A stretch of DNA of 64,000 bases from Calliopsis andreniformis (Eukaryota; Arthropoda; Insecta; Hymenoptera; Andrenidae). Numbering within the stretch: the stretch's first letter is position 1; every line of letters starts with the position of its first letter. The translations under genes were made by a program, and so were the position numbers. The notes below the pieces were generated by a model. That model was not told where the DNA came from. It worked only from the letters and a program-made list of their open reading frames with translations, and searched no databases. Where the stretch lies: the NCBI RefSeq assembly GCF_051401765.1, contig NW_027480449.1, positions 930,001 through 994,000 of the forward strand, written 5' to 3'. Shown piece after piece: positions 59,851-64,000 of the stretch.

Positions 59851-61800
59851 TGGAGCAGTGTCAGTGTCTGTAGCAGTGTGAGGAGCAGTGTCAGTGTCAG
59901 TATCAGGAGCAGTGTCAGTGTCAGGAGCAGTTTCAGGACCAGTGCCTGTGTCAGAAGCAGTGTCAGGACCAGTGTCAGTGACAGGAGCAGTGTCAGTGTC
60001 AGGAGCAGTGTCAGGAGCAGTGTCTGTATCAGGAGCAGTATCAGGAGCATTGTCAGTATCAGCAGCAGTGTCGGTGTCCGGAGCAGAGTCAGGAGCAGCG
60101 TCAGTTCCAGGAGCAGTTTGAGGAACAGTGTCAGTGTCAGAAGCAGTGTCTGTGCCAGGAGCAGTGTGAAGAGCAGTCTCAGTGTCAGGAGCAGTTTCAG
60201 GAGCACTGTCAGGATCTGCAGCAGTGTCTGTGTCAGGAGCTGAGTCAGGAGCAGTGTCAGGGATCGTGTCAGTGACAGTAGCTTAGTCAGGAGCAGTGTC
60301 AGTGTCAGCAGCAGTGTTAGGAGCAGTGTCAGGGGCAGTTTCAGTGTCAGGAGCAGTGCCAGGAGCAGTGTCAGTGTCAGGAGCAGTGTCAGTGTCAGTA
60401 TCAGGAGCAGTGTTAGTGTCAGGAACAGTTTCAGGACCAGTGCCAGTGTCAGAAGCAGTGTCAGGAACAGTGTCAGTGACAGGAGCAGTGTCAGTGTCAG
60501 GAGCAGTGTCAGGAGCAGTGTCTGGAGCAGTGTCAGTGTCAGGAGCAGTATCAGGAGCATTGTCAGTATCAGCAGCAGTGTCGGTGTCAGGAGCAGAGTC
60601 AGGAGCAGCGTCAGTGTCAGGAGCAGTTTGAGGAACAGTGTCAGTGTCAGAAGCGGTGTCTGTGTCAGGAGCAGTGTGAAGAGCAGTGTCAGTGTCAGGA
60701 GCAGTTTCAGGACCAGTGCCAGTGTCAAAAGCAGTGTCAGGACCAGTGCCAGTGACAGGAGCAGTGTCAGTGTCAAGAGCAGTGTCAGGAGCAGTGTCTG
60801 TATCAGGAGCAGTATCAGGAGCATTGTCAGTATCAGCAGCAGTGTCGGTGTCAGGAGCAGAGTCAGGAGCAGCGTCAGTGTCAGGAGCAGTTTGAGGAAC
60901 AGTGTCAGTGTCAGGAGCAGTGTCTGGAGCCGTGTCAGGAGCTGTGTCAGTGTCAGCGGCAGTGTTAGGAACAGTGTCAGGAGCAGTGTCAGTGTCAGGA
61001 GCAGTGCCAGTGTCGGTAGCAGTGTCAGGAGCTGTGTCAGTGTCTGTATCAGGAGCAGTGTCAGTGTCACGAGCAGGTTCAGGACCAGTGCCAGTGTCAG
61101 AAGCAGTGACAGGAGCAGTGTCAGTGTCAGGAGCAGTGTCAGGAGCAGTGTCTGGAGCAGTGTCAGTGGTAGGAGCAGTGTCAGTGTCTGTAGCAGTGTG
61201 AGGAGCAGTGCCAGCGTCAGTATCAGGAGCAGTGTCAGTGACAGGAGCTGTTTCAGGACCAGTGCCAGTGTCAGAAGCAGTGTCAGGACCAGTGTCAGTG
61301 TCAGGAGCAGTGTCAGTATCAGGAGCAGTGTCAGGAGCAGTGTCAGGAGCAGTGTCAGTGTCTGTAGCAGTGTGAGGAGCAGTGTCAGCGTCAGTATCAG
61401 GAGCAGTGTCAGTGACAGGAGCAGTTTCAGGACCAGTGCCAGTGTCAGAAGCAGTGACAGGAGCAGTGTCAGTGTCAGGAGCAGTGTCAGGAGAAGTGTC
61501 TGGAGCAGTGTCAGTGTCAGGAGCAGTGTCAGCGTCAGGTGCAGTGTCAGGGGAGCATTGTCATGGTCAGCGCAGTGTCTGTATCAGGAGCAGTGTCAGG
61601 AGCGGTGTCAGTGCCTGGACCAGTGTCAGGAATAGTGTCAGGAGCAGGGTCAGTGTCAGGAGCAGTGTGAGGAGCAGTGTCAGTGACAGGAGCAGTTTCA
61701 GGACCAGTGCCAGTGTCAGAAGCAGTGTCAGGACCAGTGTCAGTGTCAGGAGCAGTGTCAGTATCAGGAGCAGTGTCAGTGTCAGGAGCAGTTTCAGGAC
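59851..61800. repeat. Composite of block A-like and L-like sequence
   Basis: Positions 59958-60262 match 41768-42072 (offset 18190). Positions from about 61330 match L unit 4 from 52210 (offset 9120), including the +1 slip site at 61548. Between them, 60270-61070 resemble block A with an internal near-repeat at 60540 and 60780 of the CAGTATCAGGAGCATTG run. Confidence 0.8.
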
Positions 61801-62088
61801 CAGTGCCTGTGTCAGGAGTAGTGTCAGGAGCAGTGTCAGTGCCAGCAGCAGTGTTAGGAGCAGCGTCAGGGGCATTGTCAGTGTCAGGAGCAGTTTCAGG
61901 AGCAGTGTCAGAGTCAGGAGCAGTGTCAGTGTCAGTATCAGGAGCAGTGTCAGTGTCAGGAGCAGTGTGAGGAGCAGTGTCAGTGACAGGAGCAGTGTCA
62001 GGAGCTGTGTCAGTGTCTGGACCAGTGTCAGGAGTAGTGTCAGGAGCAGGGTCAGTGTCAGGAGCAGTGTCAGGAGCAGTGTGAGGAC
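61801..62088. repeat. 288-bp tandem unit 1
   Basis: It repeats at 62089-62376 at offset 288 (48 hexamers, 16 18-mers), starting with CAGTGCCTGTGTC in both. It is the shortest clean large-unit duplication in the window. Confidence 0.9.
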
Positions 62089-62376
62089 CAGTGCCTGTGT
62101 CAGGAGTAGTGTCAGGAGCAGTGTCAGTGCCAGCAGCAGTGTTAGGAGCAGCGTCAGGGGCATTGTCAGTGTCAGGAGCAGTTTCAGGAGCAGTGTCAGA
62201 GTCAGGAGCAGTGTCAGTGTCAGTATCAGGAGCAGTGTCAGTGTCAGGAGCAGTGTGAGGAGCAGTGTCAGTGACAGGAGCAGTGTCAGGAGCTGTGTCA
62301 GTGTCTGGACCAGTGTCAGGAGTAGTGTCAGGAGCAGGGTCAGTGTCAGGAGCAGTGTCAGGAGCAGTGTCAGTGT
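62089..62376. repeat. 288-bp tandem unit 2
   Basis: I saw no internal differences from unit 1 by eye, which suggests a recent event. It is followed by sequence matching 36690-37030 and 42050-42300. Confidence 0.88.
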
Positions 62377-62935
62377 CAGTATCAGGAGCAGTGTCAGTGT
62401 CAGGAGCAGTGTGAAGAGCAGTGTCAGTGTCAGGTGCAGTTTCAGGAGCACTGTCAGGATCTGCAGCAGTGTCTGTGTCAGGAGCTGAGTCAGGAGCAGT
62501 GTCAGGGTTCGTGTCAGTGACAGTATCTTACTCAGGAGCCTTGTCAGTGACAGCAGCAGTGTTAGGAGCTGTGTCAGTGTCAGCGGCAGCGTTAGGAACA
62601 CTGTCAGGAGCAGTGTCAGTGTCAGGAGCAGTGCCAGTGTCTGTAGCAGTGTGAGGAGCAGTGTCAGTGTCAGTGTCAGGAGCAGCGTCAGTGTCAGGAG
62701 CAGATTCAGGACCAGTGCCAGTGTCAGAAGCAGTGACAGGAGCAGTGTCAGTGTCAGGAGCAGTGTCAGGAGCAGTGTCTGGAGCAGTGTCAGTGGTAGG
62801 AGCAGTGTCAGTGTCTGTAGCAGTGTGAGGAGCAGTGCCAGCGTCAGTATCAGGAGCAGTGTCAGTGACAGGAGCAGTTTCAGGACCAGTGCCAGTGTCA
62901 GAAGCAGTGTCAGGACCAGTGTCAGTGTCAGGAGC
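62377..62935. repeat. L-type segment before block M copy 2
   Basis: It carries the TCTTACTCAGGAGCC tag near 62525 also found at 36842 and 42092. About 84 bp of the 36.9-kb version (the second CAGTGTCAGCG-type repeat) are missing. Confidence 0.8.
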
Positions 62936-64000
62936 AGTGTCAGTATCAGGAGCAGTATCAGTTTCAGGAGCAGTTTCAGAAGCAGTGTCAGGAGCATTGT
63001 CAGTATCAGCAGAAGTGTCTGTGACAGGAGCAGTGTTAGGAGCATGGTCAGTGTCAGGAGCAGCGTCAGGAGCAGTGTCAGGGGCAGTGGCAGTGTCTGG
63101 AGCAGTGTCAGGAGCAGTGTCAGGAGCAGTGTCTGTAGCAGTGCCAGGAGCAGTGTCAGGAGCAGTGTCAGTGTCAGGAGCTGTGTCTGGAGCATTCTCT
63201 GGATCAGCAGTAGTGTCAGAGTCTGGACCAGTGTCAGGAGCAGTGTCAGTGTCAGCAGCAGTGTCAGGAGCAGTGTCAGTGTCAGCAGCAGTGTCAGCAG
63301 CAGTACCAGGAGCAGTTCCAGTGTCAGGAGCTGTGTCAGGAGCAGTGTCAGTGTCAGGAGCAGTCTCTGGAACAGTGTCAGGAGCAGTGTCAGGAGCATT
63401 CTCAAGGTCAGCAGCAGTGTCAGTGTCAGCAGCAGTGTCAGGAGCATTGTCAGCGTCAGGAGCAACGTCAGGAACAGTGTCAGGAGCAGTGTCAGTGTCA
63501 GGAGCAGTGTCAGGAGCGGTGTCAGTGTGAGGAGCTGTGTGAGAAGCAGTGTCTGTGTCAGAAGCAGTGTCAGGAGCAGTGTCAGTGTCAGCAGCAGTGT
63601 CAGCAGCAGTATCAGGAGCAGTTTCAGTGTCAGGAGCTGTGTCAGGAGCAGTGTCAGTGTCAGGAGCAATCTCTGGAACAGTGTCAGGAGCAGTGTCAGG
63701 AGCATTCTCAGGGTCAGCAGCAGTGTCAGTGTCAGCAGCAGTGTCAGGAGCAGTGTCAGCGTCAGGAGCATCGTCAGGAGCAGTGTCAGGAGCAGTGTCA
63801 GTGTCAGGAGCAGTGTGAGGGACATTGTCAGGATCAGCAGCAGTGTCTGTGTCAGGAGCAGCGCCAGGAGCAGTGTCAGTGTCAGGAGCAGTGTCAGGAG
63901 CAGCGTCAGGAGCAGTGTCAGGACCAGTACCAGTGTCAGGATCAGCGTCAGTGTGAGCAGCAGTGTCAGGAACACTGGCAGGAGCAGTGTCTATGTCAGG
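62936..64000. repeat. Block M, copy 2 (cut by window end)
   Basis: It matches 56754-57818 at offset 6182 without length change. Differences are few, for example GTCAGGAACAG near 63470 where copy 1 has GTCAGGAGCAG. The full length is unknown because the window ends inside it. Confidence 0.88.

Larger units (their letters stand above)
1..64000. repeat. Hexamer-derived satellite array filling the window
   Basis: Every stretch read is a variant of two 6-bp units, CAGGAG and CAGTGT, joined as 12-mers or 18-mers. The 18-mer consensus has 7 G, 4 A, 4 T and 3 C on the + strand, so the array is strongly G-over-C skewed. Frequent single-base variants of the flanking context are gtATC, gCCAG, gCGTC, gTTTC, gTCTGG, agCATT, agCTGT, gGACC and gAAGC. 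No stretch of unrelated sequence above a few bases was seen, so there is no room for a conventional gene, tRNA, rRNA or transposon. Long tandem arrays of short degenerate units are known as satellite or minisatellite DNA in eukaryotes; that this is eukaryotic is an inference from size and lack of genes. The array continues past both window ends. Confidence 0.97.

Noticed and set aside
1..64000. CRISPR array
   Set aside because: Repeats are directly adjacent with no unique spacers of constant length, and the units vary by point changes throughout.
1..64000. Bacterial or phage origin
   Set aside because: No coding sequence, ribosome binding site pattern or unique DNA appears in 64 kb, which would be exceptional in a bacterial or phage genome.

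Overview
This window holds no recognisable gene. All 64 kb is one degenerate tandem array built from two related hexamers, CAGGAG and CAGTGT. They mostly appear as a 12-mer (CAGGAG CAGTGT) or an 18-mer (CAGGAG CAGTGT CAGTGT) with scattered point variants. I found no unique sequence, RNA gene, transposon, CRISPR array or intergenic region between position 1 and 64000. An array this long without a gene points to a eukaryotic genome (satellite or giant minisatellite DNA). Nothing in it identifies the clade.

The many open reading frames follow from the hexamer. The consensus reads without stops in all three + frames (SGAVSV, QEQCQC, VRSSVS repeats) and in two of three - frames (DTAPDT and TLLLTL repeats). 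The third - frame carries a TGA in each CAGGAG unit. The open stretches examined start at GTG or TTG, not ATG, and every long one breaks or changes repeat type at small indels.

The real organisation is nested duplication. Left part (1-24 kb): block A (tandem copies at 1-2379 and 2682-5060, offset 2681 bp, again at 8593-11122), block E (6815-8025 and 19063-20273), a 1710-bp tandem pair (16061-18686) and a 1044-bp tandem pair (21782-23869). Middle (24-36.7 kb): a ~4.6-kb copy of 9998-14997 at 24578-29128, a 1057-bp tandem pair (31145-33274), a copy of 15115-16264, a third E copy and block K. Right part (36.7-64 kb): a higher-order repeat of 4799 bp with three adjacent copies (42261-56513), preceded by a related 5250-bp unit and followed by shorter duplications of 540 and 288 bp and a 1065-bp copy that runs off the window.

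The hexamer register holds throughout except at six classes of small indel (31 sites found), each of which has been copied with its block except one single-copy site. All internal duplication and deletion sizes are multiples of 6 once these sites are allowed for. This pattern fits in-register unequal exchange or replication slippage and does not fit selection on a reading frame. I found no evidence of an undescribed functional system. What is worth attention is the array architecture.
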